NCBI RefSeq assembly: GCF_006175995.1
Contig: NZ_VDMB01000003.1
Span: 148,232-212,231, forward strand
Length of the DNA: 64,000 nt
Origin: Desulfobotulus mexicanus
Lineage (GTDB): Bacteria; Desulfobacterota; Desulfobacteria; Desulfobacterales; ASO4-4
Direction of reading: 5' to 3'
The position numbers were made by a program, and so were the translations under genes. Below the pieces are notes generated by a model, which did no database searches, was not told the origin of the DNA, and was given only the letters and a program-made list of their open reading frames with translations. Of this stretch, positions 52,906 to 60,976 are shown one piece after another. The stretch's first letter is position 1. The number at the start of each line of letters is the position of its first letter.

Positions 52906-54648
52906 ATGTCAGGACAAAGCAGACAGCCGGAAATTGTTGTGGATCAGGCAAAATGGGAATGGTCTGAACTCTATAAGAAAGAGGACTGGTGGGCCATATG
53001 GCTTGGTATCATTATTCTTATCGTTGGCCTGATCATTTTTCTACCCAGACCTCCTGCGGATATGGATCAGAAAATTGCCCAGGCCCAGCGTACCATGCAG
53101 GCCGAAGATGCCCGTGCCCCCTTCCATACTCTTGAATGGCACAGAGCCAATGATTCCTTCTCAGGCCTTCGAGCCCGTAATGAATCCCATGGGAAAACCA
53201 TTGCCAAATGGCTGGCAACCCCTGCAAGATGGGCCTCCAACCCCATGGAAGCCCTTATCCTTACGGAAGCAAGGGCAGCTGAAATACGGGAGGGAGCAAA
53301 GGAAAAACACGCTGCAGCCCAGGAAAAAACCAAAGCAGCCCTTGCACAGGCCGAGGCAGATCAGGCAGCAGCCGCAAATGCTGCTTTCCAGAATACGGAG
53401 CTGAACAAAAAGGCCGAAGGCTCCATTTCCCAGTGGCGTTCCGCCAGAAGTGCCGAAAGCAGGGCCCGCTCCCAGACAGGAACCCAGGCGTATAATAAAA
53501 TTCCCTACCTGTTTGGCATCGGTGTTATTTTCATGCTTTTCTTTGCCGCAGGCACGACGGTAATGAACATTAACACAGCCAACTTCATTAAAGGGTTTGG
53601 CTTTGTTTTTCTTCTTGCAATCATTTCAGAAATCATCGGCGCCAACAGCACCCTCAGAAGCTGGGGCTTTGGTCCTCTCATCTGGGCCATCCTCGGCGGC
53701 ATGCTCATTGCCAATACCATAGGAACTCCACAGTTCATCAAAGACGCAGCCCAGACCGAATATTTCATCAAAACAGGCCTTGTGCTTCTGGGTGCTGAAA
53801 TCCTCTTCGGTAAAATCCTTGCCATCGGCCTTCCCGGCATTTTTGTGGCATGGGTGGTCACGCCGACGGTTCTGGTACTGACCTACATCTTCGGTCAGAA
53901 AGTTCTGAAGATGGAATCAAAAACCCTGAACATAACCGTATCATCGGATATGTGTGTATGCGGTGTTTCAGCGGCCATTGCTACGGCTGCGGCCTGCCGT
54001 GCCACCAAGGAAGAGCTCACCATTGCCATCGGCATGTCCATGCTCTTCACAGCCATTATGATGATCGCTCTGCCCACCTTCATCGTATCCGTTGGCATGC
54101 ATCCAGTTCTGGGCGGAGCCTGGATAGGTGGCACCATCGACTCTACGGGTGCCGTTGTTGCCGCAGGTGCCTTCCTTGGTGAAACAGGGATGTTTGTTGC
54201 TGCAACCATCAAAATGATCCAGAATATCATGATAGGTGCCATTGCCTTTGGTGTGGCCGTATACTGGTGTGCCAAGGTGGATTGTGTTGAAGGCCAGACC
54301 GTTAAGAAAATGGAGATCTGGTATCGTTTCCCCAAATTTGTTCTCGGTTTCATTGCCGCATCCGTAGTCTTTTCCATCATGATCGAAGCCATGGGCGCCC
54401 GCGGGGACGTCATGCTGGATCAGGGCGTACTTCGCGGTTTCAGCCGTCCCTGCCGTGAATGGTTCTTTATTCTGGCCTTTGCCTCCATAGGTCTGACATC
54501 GAACTTCAGGGAAATGGCCAAACACTTTACCGGTGGCAAACCTGTTATCCTCTATGTATGCGGTCAGAGCCTTAACCTCGCCCTGACCCTGCTCATGGCA
54601 TACATCATGTTCTTCCTTGTATTCCCTGACATTACAGCAAGCCTGTAA
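52906..54648 (+). CDS. YeiH-family (UPF0324) membrane transporter with coiled-coil insert
   Basis: 580 residues, much longer than the usual 330-350 of this family. Residues about 28-47 are one membrane segment (WAIWLGIIILIVGLIIFLP). Residues about 50-195 are a soluble Ala/Glu/Gln/Lys-rich region, helical and coiled-coil-like (EKHAAAQEKTKAALAQAEAD). The last 370 residues are the YeiH core with about ten segments: GGMLIANTIGTP, KTGLVLLGAEILFGK, SSDMCVCGVSAAIATAAAC and GGTIDSTGAVVAAGAFLG. The family has been called a putative sulfate exporter; substrate not proven. AAGGAG before the ATG. Confidence 0.85.
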   Translation: MSGQSRQPEIVVDQAKWEWSELYKKEDWWAIWLGIIILIVGLIIFLPRPPADMDQKIAQAQRTMQAEDARAPFHTLEWHRANDSFSGLRARNESHGKTIAKWLATPARWASNPMEALILTEARAAEIREGAKEKHAAAQEKTKAALAQAEADQAAAANAAFQNTELNKKAEGSISQWRSARSAESRARSQTGTQAYNKIPYLFGIGVIFMLFFAAGTTVMNINTANFIKGFGFVFLLAIISEIIGANSTLRSWGFGPLIWAILGGMLIANTIGTPQFIKDAAQTEYFIKTGLVLLGAEILFGKILAIGLPGIFVAWVVTPTVLVLTYIFGQKVLKMESKTLNITVSSDMCVCGVSAAIATAAACRATKEELTIAIGMSMLFTAIMMIALPTFIVSVGMHPVLGGAWIGGTIDSTGAVVAAGAFLGETGMFVAATIKMIQNIMIGAIAFGVAVYWCAKVDCVEGQTVKKMEIWYRFPKFVLGFIAASVVFSIMIEAMGARGDVMLDQGVLRGFSRPCREWFFILAFASIGLTSNFREMAKHFTGGKPVILYVCGQSLNLALTLLMAYIMFFLVFPDITASL

Positions 54649-54661
54649 AAGAAACTGAGAG

Positions 54662-54708
54662 TTCCGTCCGTATCCTCTGCATTGATGGGATACGGACGGA
54701 AAATTTTA
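54662..54708 (+). terminator. Terminator of the YeiH-like gene
   Basis: TTCCGTCCGTATC (54662-54674) and GATACGGACGGAA (54689-54701) form a 13-bp perfect stem followed by AATTTTATT. Confidence 0.85.
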
Positions 54709-54797
54709 TTCGAATCCGGTAAAAAGACCATACTGAAATAGCAGCGCACGCCGTGTCACGGCGTCCTGCCATAGAGTAACTTGTACCGGATTTGAAC
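54709..54797. repeat. Nested inverted repeats after the YeiH terminator
   Basis: Outer arms TTCGAATCCGGTA (54709-54721) and TACCGGATTTGAA (54785-54797) differ at one base. Inside is a compact hairpin ACGCCGTG-T-CACGGCGT (54748-54764). No gene lies in 54649-54907; the structure might be a small RNA or leader element. Confidence 0.45.
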
Positions 54798-54907
54798 TCG
54801 TTTCGACCAGTGATGGACAATTAGTCCTTTTTTAAAGATTTAAATTTAAAGAACTAAATTTAAGTTATTCAGAAGTTACTATAAATCTTTCAAGCGGAGG
54901 TAAGGGA

Positions 54908-55144
54908 ATGTCAGAAAAAAAAACATTAGCCGGCATAGCCAAACTAATCATGGGTGTGGCAGGTTTCTGGATTGCAGTCGCCCTTGTACTGCCATGGATG
55001 CAGACCCTTCCTGTGATCCGGCCTGTGATGGATATTATCATTGCTGCAGATCTTGATGCCAACCAGTATTTTTACACCCAGTCTGAAGAAACCTTCACTG
55101 CCCAGTCCCATATGCGGTCCGGCATCCGGCGATCAGAGCAATAA
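54908..55144 (+). CDS. Small single-pass membrane protein
   Basis: 78 residues with a very strong GGAGG site. One membrane segment (LIMGVAGFWIAVALVLPWM) lies near residues 13-31; the tail (LDANQYFYTQSEETF) is soluble. No known family. It follows the YeiH-like gene by 260 bases behind its own AT-rich leader and is closed by a terminator, so it looks monocistronic. Confidence 0.65.
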   Translation: MSEKKTLAGIAKLIMGVAGFWIAVALVLPWMQTLPVIRPVMDIIIAADLDANQYFYTQSEETFTAQSHMRSGIRRSEQ

Positions 55145-55147
55145 AAA

Positions 55148-55190
55148 AACATCCGCAACAAAAAACCAGTGGCTATTCATTGCGGACGTT
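55148..55190 (+). terminator. Terminator of the small membrane protein gene
   Basis: AACATCCGCAA (55148-55158) pairs with TTGCGGACGTT (55180-55190), one mismatch, followed by TTTC. Confidence 0.65.
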
Positions 55191-55252
55191 TTCAGACCAT
55201 TCAGACTACCTGCTTTTTTGTCTGTCAGGAGGCTAGCGGATCAGCAGCAGTC

Positions 55253-55861
55253 TTAAAAAACCTCCTTCACTTCTTTCTCCCGGATACCGCCAGCAATTTT
55301 TTCCATTCTCTTTGTCACTTCCAAAGCAGCCTCACTGGTCTGAAAGCTCTTGTTAACATAGCGCAAGACTTCCTTTTCTGCCTTTTCCAAAGCATTGTAA
55401 AAGGCTTTCAGCTTTCCGGCCTCGCCGTAGGCTGCCTTGACCATGGCTTCGTAACTCTTCCCCCGGGCATCCATCAGCAACTTATAATGATGAAAGAACA
55501 GACGGATCTCCTCAAGCTGTTTCTCACAGATGCGAACTTCCTTTTCCTCATGCATCTCCACCGAAGGAAAACAATTTTCAAGGTTTATGATTACCCCTTT
55601 TTCTTCCTTCATGGAATAAAAGGCCAGCTCCAGTGCTTTCTCACGGGTTTTTATATAATTTTCCGCAAAACCATGGATGCTCTTTTTATATTTCTGAATA
55701 TTAAAGGCATGATGGATAAACAGTATGGGGATCAAAATCATCCATACTGAAGCCTCCGGCTTCTGGATAAGTTCCCGGGCCAAAGCATAAGCCTTACGTT
55801 TTTCTGCTGCCAGAATAATCTCCTGCTTTTCTTCCAGTGTAAGTGCCAATGTCTGCTCCAT
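55253..55861 (-). CDS. Helical protein of unknown function
   Basis: 202 residues. One hydrophobic stretch (ASVWMILIPILFIHHAFNI, about 37-55), otherwise charged helices (KAFYNALEKAEKEVLRYVNK). Possibly membrane-associated. No recognised family and no clear ribosome binding site. Same strand as pgpA and the peptidase, 69 bases downstream of pgpA. Confidence 0.6.
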   Translation of the reverse strand: MEQTLALTLEEKQEIILAAEKRKAYALARELIQKPEASVWMILIPILFIHHAFNIQKYKKSIHGFAENYIKTREKALELAFYSMKEEKGVIINLENCFPSVEMHEEKEVRICEKQLEEIRLFFHHYKLLMDARGKSYEAMVKAAYGEAGKLKAFYNALEKAEKEVLRYVNKSFQTSEAALEVTKRMEKIAGGIREKEVKEVF

Positions 55862-55930
55862 AAAAAATCATTGAGGGATTACTTTACTTTCATAAGCGCC
55901 ACCAAAGCAAAATGCCGCAGGGCTTACATT

Positions 55931-56389
55931 TCAAAAAACATACAAAATAAGAGCCAGAACCAGATGCGCACAAAGCCCTGCCGCCACATCATCCAGCACA
56001 ATTCCCGCACCTCCGGGAATTTTTTCATCAAAAAAATTAACGGGCCATGGTTTAACAATATCAAAAAAACGAAACAGAAAAAAACCCAGCACCAAAGTAA
56101 AAAACGATAAAGGAAAGAACATCAGGGTAACGGCAAGACCCAGCACCTCATCCAGCACCACACAGGAGGGATCCTTTTCTCCCAGCTCTTCCGCAGCCCT
56201 CTCACAAACCATGATTCCCAGCAATATAGCCGTCATTACAACAAACATCTGAACCTGCAGGGGCAACAGCAGCAACAGAGCGCAGAATGGAATCCCAGCA
56301 AGGGTTCCCACGGTACCCGGCGCTTTTTTTGCATTTCCCGTGCCACCGAAAGTAGCAAGAAACATTACGGGATTTTCCGGCATTCGCAT
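55931..56389 (-). CDS. pgpA: Phosphatidylglycerophosphatase A
   Basis: 152 residues from the ATG at 56389, GAGGAG upstream. PgpA removes phosphate from phosphatidylglycerol-phosphate at the membrane. Family motifs: FGGTGNAKKAPGTVGTL near 15-31, CVVLDEVLGL and DIVKPWPV with PGGAGIVLDDVAAG near 125-138. Four hydrophobic segments. Start and upstream stop overlap as TGATG, so it is translationally coupled to the peptidase gene. Confidence 0.92.
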   Translation of the reverse strand: MRMPENPVMFLATFGGTGNAKKAPGTVGTLAGIPFCALLLLLPLQVQMFVVMTAILLGIMVCERAAEELGEKDPSCVVLDEVLGLAVTLMFFPLSFFTLVLGFFLFRFFDIVKPWPVNFFDEKIPGGAGIVLDDVAAGLCAHLVLALILYVF

Positions 56390-57540
56390 CAATTCTCCTC
56401 CCCTGCTCCAAGGCTGTGTATGCGGACAACTTCTTCAAGCAGCTGGGCACATTCCACCATATCCGAAAGAAAAACATGTTCCCTTAAGGTATGAACCTCA
56501 CGCATTCCCGTGCCTATGACACAGGCCTCTATTCCATGCTTAAAAAAAATATTAGCATCGGAACCGCCGCCTACAGAGCCGGTTTTCATGGTCCGCCCAA
56601 GGTTTTCCGCCGCCTGCTTTGCCAGCAGCACCACGGGTGCATCCTCAGGGATGCAGGTATGGGGAAAATCTTCTTCCACATGCACTTCCACATGAGCAAC
56701 AGAGGGCGCTTCCCCTCCCCCTGCTTCGGCCACTGCATTCTGAAATGCCTCTGTTATCTGCCGTGTAAGTTTCTCAAGTTTTTCCGGATCATGGCTGCGG
56801 GCCTCCGCAAGGACCACCACAGAGGATGGAACAATATTTGTAGCTGTTCCTCCCTCAATTTTCCCTATATTGCAGGTGGTCTCATGGTCAATTCTGCCAT
56901 CGGGGCAGACCGCCACAGCCTTTGCAGCAAGTACGATGGCATTAATGCCCTTTTCCGGCTCTGCTCCGGCATGGGCTTCCTTACCATGAACCACAAAGCG
57001 AAAACGGTTGGCAGCAGGTGCACGGATAACAGCCTTGTTTATATCCCATGCATCCAGCACATATCCAAAGCGGGATTTCAGCCGGGACTTATCCATAAGC
57101 TTGGCACCCAGAAGACCAATTTCCTCACAGATGGAAAAAACCACTTCAATGGGCCCGTGGGGTATGCTGCTTTCCTTCAGGGAGTGAAGCATCTCAAGTA
57201 TAATGGCAATGCCGGATTTATCATCGGAACCCAGAATGGTATCCCCGCTGCTTCGGAAAATACCGTTCTCAAAAACAGGCTTTACTCCCCTTCCCGGCTC
57301 AACAGTATCCATGTGGGCAGAAAATAAAAGAGGTTCCACATCCAAAGTTCCGGGAAGCCACGCAAGGAGATTTCCCACGGTTCCTCCCGCTGCCTCACCT
57401 GCATTATCAAAGGAAACCTCTGCTCCGAGGGCTTCAAGCTGTGTTTTTAAAAAGACTGCTATTTCCTGCTCCTCACGGGAGGGGGAATCAATGCCTGCCA
57501 ACTGCAGAAACATATCGCTGATACGCTGGGGCTGAATCAT
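56389..57540 (-). CDS. M20-family metallopeptidase (PepT-like)
   Basis: 383 residues. Zinc-ligand motifs: SAHMDTVEPG (about 74-83), GSDDKSGIAIILEML (about 104-118), EEIGLLGAK (about 135-143) and GGGSDANIF near 340. The dimerisation lid FRFVVHGKEAHAGAEPEKG is also present. This resembles the PepT-like/'peptidase T2' group, acting on small peptides in the cytoplasm; exact specificity unknown. First of a coupled pair with pgpA. Confidence 0.88.
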   Translation of the reverse strand: MIQPQRISDMFLQLAGIDSPSREEQEIAVFLKTQLEALGAEVSFDNAGEAAGGTVGNLLAWLPGTLDVEPLLFSAHMDTVEPGRGVKPVFENGIFRSSGDTILGSDDKSGIAIILEMLHSLKESSIPHGPIEVVFSICEEIGLLGAKLMDKSRLKSRFGYVLDAWDINKAVIRAPAANRFRFVVHGKEAHAGAEPEKGINAIVLAAKAVAVCPDGRIDHETTCNIGKIEGGTATNIVPSSVVVLAEARSHDPEKLEKLTRQITEAFQNAVAEAGGGEAPSVAHVEVHVEEDFPHTCIPEDAPVVLLAKQAAENLGRTMKTGSVGGGSDANIFFKHGIEACVIGTGMREVHTLREHVFLSDMVECAQLLEEVVRIHSLGAGEEN

Positions 57541-57626
57541 TGGAATCTCCGGAAAGTGGGGTTGAAGTTCACCGCAAAAGCGGTTGACAAATTCAGAAGT
57601 TTCTATATCATTTCTGTCTGCGTTTC

Positions 57627-57724
57627 GGAAGTGCGCAGCTTACTGGTGAGGCTCCCGGACTTCAAATCCGGTGTGGGGCGCTAAAACCGTCCCGGGTGGG
57701 TTCGATTCCCATGCACTTCCGCCA
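57627..57724 (+). tRNA. selC: tRNA-Sec (selenocysteine), anticodon TCA
   Basis: 98 bases including CCA. Eight-base-pair acceptor GGAAGTGC/GCACTTCC, anticodon stem CCGGA/TCCGG around CTTCAAA with TCA at 57662-57664, and a long variable arm (GTGTGGGGCGC...CCCGG). These features are diagnostic for SelC. Selenoprotein synthesis is therefore encoded, though selA, selB and selD are not in the window. It marks the left border of an integrated island. Confidence 0.97.
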
Positions 57725-57734
57725 TATAACATTC

Positions 57735-57760
57735 AAGGTCTCCTTAGGGAGGCCTTTTTT
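57735..57760 (+). terminator. Terminator of selC
   Basis: AAGGTCTCC pairs with GGAGGCCTT (one G-T wobble) around TTAG, followed by a T run, 10 bases after the CCA end. Confidence 0.8.
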
Positions 57761-57870
57761 ATTGCCTGAAAGTCAATATTCATGCGGGTTTCGGTCTGTT
57801 TTTTGCCCTTTTTCAGGTGATGGTCGAAAAGGGAAAAAACCTTTAAAAAAGCCTTGTTAGAATTTAAATA

Positions 57871-57890
57871 ATGTGTCCATGATGTGTCCA
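57871..57890 (+). repeat. Tandem ATGTGTCCA pair before the integrase
   Basis: ATGTGTCCA at 57871-57879 and 57882-57890, 11 bases apart (about one helical turn), 50 bases before the integrase start. Possible arm-type integrase or excisionase binding sites. Confidence 0.4.
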
Positions 57891-57939
57891 AATAAAGGGC
57901 TTACCACCTGACCACATATTTAAGCAAGAGGCTTATATC

Positions 57940-59169
57940 ATGGCATTTTTAAACCATACCAAGATAGAGGCGGCAACTCCCGAAGCAAAGCGAATTACAC
58001 TCAGGGACGGCAACGGGCTTTTTTTAGCCATCGAGCGGAGCGGTCGTAAATTTTGGGTTTTTCGGTATTATTTTCAAAAAAAAGCGCAGGAAATGAGGCT
58101 GGGGGAATATCCGGGGCTGGGCATTAAGGCGGCACGGGAACAGATAGTGGCTCTCCGGAGGCTGATTGCCGATGGCAAAAACCCCAGAGAAGAAGCCCGG
58201 ACGGACGAGGAAAAAACCTTTGAGGCCATAGCCTCCCGATGGCTGATCCATGTCCATGGCCGTGAGGTACAGGCCAGTCATCAGGAAAGAAACCGCCTGC
58301 TGCTGGAAAAGCACGTCTATCCATATTTTAAGGGGAAACGGCCCGATCAGATTACAGCGCCCACCATACTGGACCGCCTGCAGGTCATTTGTGACGCCGG
58401 GCATCTGGTGACGGCACAGCGGGTCAAGAATCTGATGGGTCAGGTATTCCGCTATTGCGTCGGACAGGGCATGGCGGAGCGGGATCCGACACAGGATCTG
58501 CGGGGGTTGCTGCCCGTCCGTAAGGTGGAGCATTTTGTGGCAATTCTGGACCCGGTGGAACTGGGTGCGCTGCTGAGGTCCATGGACGGTTACACCGGAA
58601 GCCCTGTCGTCAAAGCAGCCCTCCGGGTGCTGCCCCTGATCTTCTGCAGGCCCGGAGAGCTGCGGCACATGCGATGGCAGGAGATCAACCCGAGCAGGGC
58701 GCTGTGGGTCTGGCAGACATCCAAGACAAAAACCGACATCATCACACCCCTTTCCAGGCAGGCCATGAAAATACTGGTTGAACTCAGGGCCTTGACCGGA
58801 CTTGGTGAGTACGTGTTTCCGTCCCTGAGACACAAAAACAGGTGCATCAGTGATATGGCCATTAAAGCAGCACTGGACTCTCTGGGATATCAGGGCAGAA
58901 TGACAGGGCATGGCTGGAGGGCTGTGGCACGGACACATCTGGTGGAAACGCTGAAATATCCGGAAAGCATTGTGGAGATGCAGCTGGGTCACCGGGTGAA
59001 AGATGCACTGGGCAGAGCCTACAACAGGACGGAGTTTGTGGAGGACAGGATACAGATGATGCAGGCCTGGGCCGACTGGCTGGACACCCTGAAAACCATG
59101 CCGCCCCCGGTGCAGGTGGATCCGACCGGGGGGCATGATGACAGCGCTTGGGATCAGTGGCTGGATTGA
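57940..59169 (+). CDS. P4-family tyrosine integrase
   Basis: 409 residues. N-terminal DUF4102-type domain (RITLRDGNGLFLAIERSGRK, YYFQKKAQEMRLGEYPG), core-binding domain, then a C-terminal catalytic domain with Arg in FCRPGELRHMRW near 236-247, TGHGWRAVARTHL (His-x-x-Arg type) near 326-338, LGHRVKDALGRAY with the nucleophilic Tyr near 359. It should integrate the island at selC. The 3' end overlaps the convergent AlpA-like gene by 16 bases. Confidence 0.95.
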   Translation: MAFLNHTKIEAATPEAKRITLRDGNGLFLAIERSGRKFWVFRYYFQKKAQEMRLGEYPGLGIKAAREQIVALRRLIADGKNPREEARTDEEKTFEAIASRWLIHVHGREVQASHQERNRLLLEKHVYPYFKGKRPDQITAPTILDRLQVICDAGHLVTAQRVKNLMGQVFRYCVGQGMAERDPTQDLRGLLPVRKVEHFVAILDPVELGALLRSMDGYTGSPVVKAALRVLPLIFCRPGELRHMRWQEINPSRALWVWQTSKTKTDIITPLSRQAMKILVELRALTGLGEYVFPSLRHKNRCISDMAIKAALDSLGYQGRMTGHGWRAVARTHLVETLKYPESIVEMQLGHRVKDALGRAYNRTEFVEDRIQMMQAWADWLDTLKTMPPPVQVDPTGGHDDSAWDQWLD

Positions 59170-59357
59170 GACTGCTGGGCCTGATAAAAATTTTCGATGA
59201 TGTGCCGGGGCCAGCGAAGGCAGGTGCGCCCCAGAACCAACGGAGGCGGGAGCTTCCCTCCCCGATATAGGTTGGATACGCTCTGGGCAGTAATACCAAA
59301 ATGCTCCGCAACCTCTGCCCTGGTCATATATGCGTCTGTTTTTACGTTTTTCGGCAT
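59154..59357 (-). CDS. AlpA-like HTH regulator/excisionase
   Basis: 67 residues from the ATG at 59357 (GGAGG 6 bases upstream; an ATG at 59369 is inside that site). MTRAEVAEHFGITAQSVSNL is a winged-helix/MerR-like HTH, and LVLGRTCLRWPRHIIENFY the usual AlpA-family C-terminal part. AlpA-type proteins control P4-type integrase and excision. It lies next to, and opposite, the integrase gene. Confidence 0.8.
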   Translation of the reverse strand: MPKNVKTDAYMTRAEVAEHFGITAQSVSNLYRGGKLPPPLVLGRTCLRWPRHIIENFYQAQQSQSSH

Positions 59358-59383
59358 GACAACCTCCATATATATGGTGCAAA

Positions 59384-59686
59384 ATGAAAAAAATCAGTCT
59401 GGAAGAACATAAAAAATAGGGTGAAGAGCTTTTTGAGTTGCGGAAGAGGATAGGAAAGATCGTCCTGCCCCTGCGCAATGCCTACCCTCGGGCAGACGCC
59501 AAAGCCGAGGCCCTGTTGTCCGCCATGGAGAGCTTCCGCACCATCATGGATGATATTGTGTGTGGGGAATATCCGCAGCTCCCCGATATGGAGCAGGTGT
59601 ACTACCCACGAAAGCAGGGTCAACAGACCCCATGCAGACCGCCTCTATGCGTCCGAAAAATGCGAAGCGGCAGTGAGCACAGGTGA
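59384..59686 (+). pseudogene. Small phage-type gene broken by an in-frame TAG
   Basis: From the ATG at 59384 the frame reads MKKISLEEHKK, TAG at 59417-59419, then continues GEELFELRKRIGKIVLPLRN and so on to a stop at 59686. Both halves look like one helical protein (the second half AMESFRTIMDDIVCGEYPQL), so a single base change of a tyrosine codon to TAG is the simplest cause. The tail after about 59610 is antisense to the facing zinc-ribbon gene and reads unlike protein. Reinitiation at TTG 59438 or readthrough is possible. Confidence 0.5.
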
Positions 59687-59780
59687 TGCAGGCGGCATCC
59701 CCCCGGAGCATGGCGTGGATGAACAGGGGATCGATGGTGGTGCTTTTGGTTTTCTGATGGCAGTATGGGCATTCAAACAT
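59544..59780 (-). CDS. Small zinc-ribbon protein (Com-like)
   Basis: 78 residues; AAGGAGG is 4 bases before the ATG, a very strong start. MFECPYCHQKT holds the first CxxC, and TCAHC the second, a zinc ribbon like phage Com translation regulators. The last 28 residues (GSVDPAFVGSTPAPY and on) are antisense to the broken gene on the plus strand and look unnatural, so the original C-terminus may be lost. Confidence 0.6.
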   Translation of the reverse strand: MFECPYCHQKTKSTTIDPLFIHAMLRGDAACITCAHCRFAFFGRIEAVCMGSVDPAFVGSTPAPYRGAADIPHTQYHP

Positions 59781-59853
59781 GGGGCCTCCTTAAAATTGCT
59801 GCTGGCTGATGTTTTTAAAGGGGGAAACGCCTTTTCTCTGGATACGCCCTGCA

Positions 59854-60099
59854 TCACCATTCCCCAAACAAGGACATTTGATTTTCATGTTCCGGCTGTG
59901 GCAGACCTGAACAAAACAGCCGCTTTGCCTTGGATGCCGGGAGCAGTTCAATTTCTGCGCCCTCCTTAGACCATGCTTTCAGGCTGTCAGCGAGATCTGC
60001 CGCACAGTCTGGGTCTGCGGAGCAGATGGCGTATGTTCTCCCGTTTTTTGAGGCAACATAGGCCATTTTCTTATTCCCATCCGCCTTTCCTGTTTTCAC
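59854..60099 (-). CDS. Small island protein of unknown function
   Basis: 81 residues from a GTG at 60099 that overlaps the previous stop as GTGA, with AGGGGGG upstream; a longer frame to 60189 lies inside the upstream gene. Contains CSADPDCAADLADSL and a hydrophilic end ENQMSLFGEW. No recognised family. Confidence 0.55.
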   Translation of the reverse strand: MKTGKADGNKKMAYVASKNGRTYAICSADPDCAADLADSLKAWSKEGAEIELLPASKAKRLFCSGLPQPEHENQMSLFGEW

Positions 60100-60578
60100 A
60101 CATCCCCCCTTGCATCTCCCCTGAGATAACAGCTTCTGCAGAGCATTCTCAGCCCCGGTGCCACGGGCTGCCTGCCGCAGCAGGTGCATTTTTTCCGGCC
60201 CCGGTGCAGAATCTTTGCCCTTTCTCTGGCCCTGCCCTGGGCTTTCTGAATTTCCAGCAGCTGCTGTCTGGAAAAAAGCCTGCCTCCCCGGAATGTGATG
60301 CAGCTCCGGATTTCATTTCTGACGGCTTTTTTATTGATGGTGGTGGAATGCCAGCCCGTAAGGCGCATGGCTTCCCGGATGTCCGCCGCATCTTCATCGG
60401 GTATCGGGGGCTGGGCGGATCTCCGCAGAAACCGGGGCAGCTTGCGGACTTCATCCGCTGATACAAGGCGCTCGCCGCCGGGGCTTTTTTCCGAAGAAAT
60501 TCTGCCGCTGCGTATCCATGAATGCAGGGTGGGAAGCGGGATCTCCAGCTCCCTTGAAACAATTCTGAGAGGTTGCAT
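60096..60578 (-). CDS. HTH protein with C-terminal zinc cluster
   Basis: 160 residues, GAGGAG upstream. N-terminal MerR/excisionase-like HTH (SRELEIPLPTLHSWIRSGRI, about 8-27, then SADEVRKLPRFL). C-terminal CTCCGRQPVAPG and CRSCYL supply four cysteines for zinc. The mix suggests a DNA-binding regulator of the island. Coupled by GTGA overlap to the next gene; starts 9 bases after the end of the upstream gene. Confidence 0.65.
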   Translation of the reverse strand: MQPLRIVSRELEIPLPTLHSWIRSGRISSEKSPGGERLVSADEVRKLPRFLRRSAQPPIPDEDAADIREAMRLTGWHSTTINKKAVRNEIRSCITFRGGRLFSRQQLLEIQKAQGRARERAKILHRGRKKCTCCGRQPVAPGLRMLCRSCYLRGDARGDV

Positions 60579-60587
60579 GGCTTCTCC

Positions 60588-60929
60588 TCAGGCTGCGGAC
60601 CACAGGCAGTGAATGTGGCCGGATTTGAGTTTGCGCTTTAAATTAGGATCCCGAAGGCCGCTTTTTCTGGCAATGCCCTTGGTTCTGGCCATGGCCAGTG
60701 GGCGTCTGGGTTTTGCTGCAGGACTTCCCCGCAAGCGGTAAAAGGTGATGATGTGCAGGGTATCCCGGCTTCGGCTGGATATGACGCAGAAATCTTCCAG
60801 GCGGTGCAGCATGCGGCCATCCCGGTTGGGCATGGCCACCCCGGAAGACAGCACGGCCAGCAGATGGGTCAGGCCGAGGTTGCGTTCCCGCATACGGCGT
60901 TCGGCGTGTTCGGTGAGGGAGACGTGCAT
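60588..60929 (-). CDS. Small basic protein, DUF4258-like
   Basis: 113 residues; AAGGAGG 5 bases before the ATG. LTEHAERRMRERNLGLTHL followed by a beta-hairpin ending DTLHIITFYR is the style of DUF4258/RelE-like small folds. The C-terminus is very basic (KPRRPLAMARTKGIARK, LKRKLKSGHIH), suiting nucleic-acid binding. No antitoxin is evident beside it, so a toxin role is not claimed. Confidence 0.6.
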   Translation of the reverse strand: MHVSLTEHAERRMRERNLGLTHLLAVLSSGVAMPNRDGRMLHRLEDFCVISSRSRDTLHIITFYRLRGSPAAKPRRPLAMARTKGIARKSGLRDPNLKRKLKSGHIHCLWSAA

Positions 60930-60976
60930 GGGACCTCCTTCATGGGTTTAAATTGTGATGATTGTGTAATTCTGCC

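Noticed and set aside
58024-59478. 484-codon minus-strand open frame over the integrase
   Set aside because: Antisense to a clear integrase with all catalytic motifs.
60588-60929. Toxin-antitoxin pair
   Set aside because: The DUF4258-like product resembles small toxin folds, but the neighbouring gene is a zinc HTH protein in a long operon and no cognate antitoxin pattern is seen.
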